In this document: positions 63,793 to 64,000 of the stretch, in pieces
How positions within the stretch are numbered: position 1 is the stretch's first letter
Layout: each line of letters opens with the position of its first letter
From: an uncultured Alphaproteobacteria bacterium
GTDB lineage: Bacteria > Pseudomonadota > Alphaproteobacteria > Methylaequorales > Methylaequoraceae
Direction of reading: 5' to 3'
DNA length: 64,000 bases
Assembly (NCBI GenBank): GCA_902563505.1
Contig: CACEXK010000004.1
Coordinates: 1 to 64,000 of the forward strand
Program-made: the position numbers and the translations under genes
Notes under the pieces: generated by a model
What the model was told of the DNA's origin: nothing
Database searches by the model: none
The model's input: the letters and a program-made list of their open reading frames with translations, nothing else

Positions 63793-64000
63793 CGAAAATC
63801 ATACTTTGTTTCTTTAGAAAATTTGATTTATTAAAGATTCTAAGGCCTAGTTTTCTGGCATTTTTTAAAAAATAATTTTGATTTGAGAAAATTGCATTAA
63901 GTTGATGCGTTGCTTGAAAAAGAAGCCTTTTATCTATATGTCTTTTTCTTGAATATTTTCGTAAAACAATTTCACTTCCTATATCCATGCCTAGATTATA
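63764..64000 (-). CDS. C-terminus of a UbiH/VisC-family FAD hydroxylase (partial)
   Basis: The frame is open to the window edge and reads NLGMDIGSEIVLRKYSRKRHIDKRLLFQATHQLNAIFSN, then LGLRIFNKSNFLKKQSMIFAMGL. This is the typical C-terminal helix region of ubiquinone-biosynthesis hydroxylases of the UbiH/UbiF/Coq6 group (LGxxDIGS, T-x-x-LNxLFSN, AMG). The FAD-binding part lies outside the window, so the hydroxylation position cannot be assigned. The ORF-track start at 63988 is internal. Confidence 0.85.
   Translation of the reverse strand, partial: YNLGMDIGSEIVLRKYSRKRHIDKRLLFQATHQLNAIFSNQNYFLKNARKLGLRIFNKSNFLKKQSMIFAMGLRNFEI

Noticed and set aside
1-64000. CRISPR arrays, insertion sequences, prophage or toxin-antitoxin modules
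   Set aside because: No regularly spaced repeats, transposase, integrase or phage genes were seen; gene content is nearly all core and envelope functions.

Overview
The window reads as a stretch of chromosome from a low-GC, compact alphaproteobacterium, most likely free-living and marine. The sequence support is indirect: strong A/T bias with long homopolymers, very short intergenic gaps, and gene orders typical of the class. These include mutS-glnD-murJ-trpS-usp-nfu-tsaB-rimI, hrcA-grpE opposite rph-rdgB, leuS-lptE-holA, maf-aroE-coaE opposite hemE-hemH-hemJ-rho, and hisB-DUF2628-hisHAFE-HIT opposite hslVU with Smr-MltA-Tim44-SecB. I cannot assign a genus. Phage, insertion sequences, CRISPR arrays and rRNA are absent; the only RNA gene I find is tRNA-Gly(GCC).

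Layout. 1-13.7 kb: a minus-strand housekeeping block (rimI start, tsaB, nfu, usp, a TSUP exporter with its PF09608 partner, trpS, murJ, glnD, mutS), interrupted by cell-wall genes (VanX-type dipeptidase, polysaccharide deacetylase, Bax-like glucosaminidase). 13.7-23.5 kb: a phosphate-starvation region, phoR, an OprP-type porin, a Fae-like gene on the opposite strand, then pstSCAB-phoU-phoB. Clear three-half-site Pho boxes precede the porin and pstS. 23.5-28.2 kb: a GT2-GT9 fusion, a small membrane protein, a PfkB kinase, DUF2244 and a DMT transporter. 28.2-35.8 kb: dnaK-dnaJ-dapB-lipoprotein with a heat-shock-like promoter, alkB, hrcA-grpE, and rph-rdgB. 35.8-41.5 kb: an LppC/LpoA-type lipoprotein with a long charged linker, LolA, an atypical response regulator, an L,D-transpeptidase, YggS, and a thiamine-phosphate-synthase-like gene split at an A9 tract. 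41.5-47.6 kb: leuS-lptE-holA, then coaE, aroE and maf. 47.6-51.6 kb: a 256-bp gap with DnaA-box-like repeats, followed by hemE-hemH-hemJ-rho; by synteny with Caulobacter and Rickettsia this gap is a candidate chromosomal oriC. 51.6-60.8 kb: xth, HIT, his genes, hslVU, Smr, MltA, Tim44-like and SecB. 60.8-64 kb: a lineage-specific coiled-coil gene opposite a DUF2784 gene with a dyad operator between them, a stand-alone cyclic-nucleotide-binding protein, tRNA-Gly, a Lon-N-domain protein, a Trm112-like protein too short for the ORF track, DUF971, and the C-terminus of a UbiH-family hydroxylase.

How it works together. The pho/pst block forms a complete uptake, sensing and response circuit: the porin brings phosphate through the outer membrane, PstSCAB through the inner membrane, and PhoR/PhoU/PhoB provide control. 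The heme genes carry out the last steps of heme synthesis. Several divergent gene pairs have start codons 0-16 bp apart, and in some a -10-like hexamer sits 5-7 bp before the ATG, suggesting leaderless transcripts. No convincing intrinsic terminators were found. The only gene-free stretch above 300 bp, 16526-16930, holds a possible decayed reading frame and a long inverted repeat.
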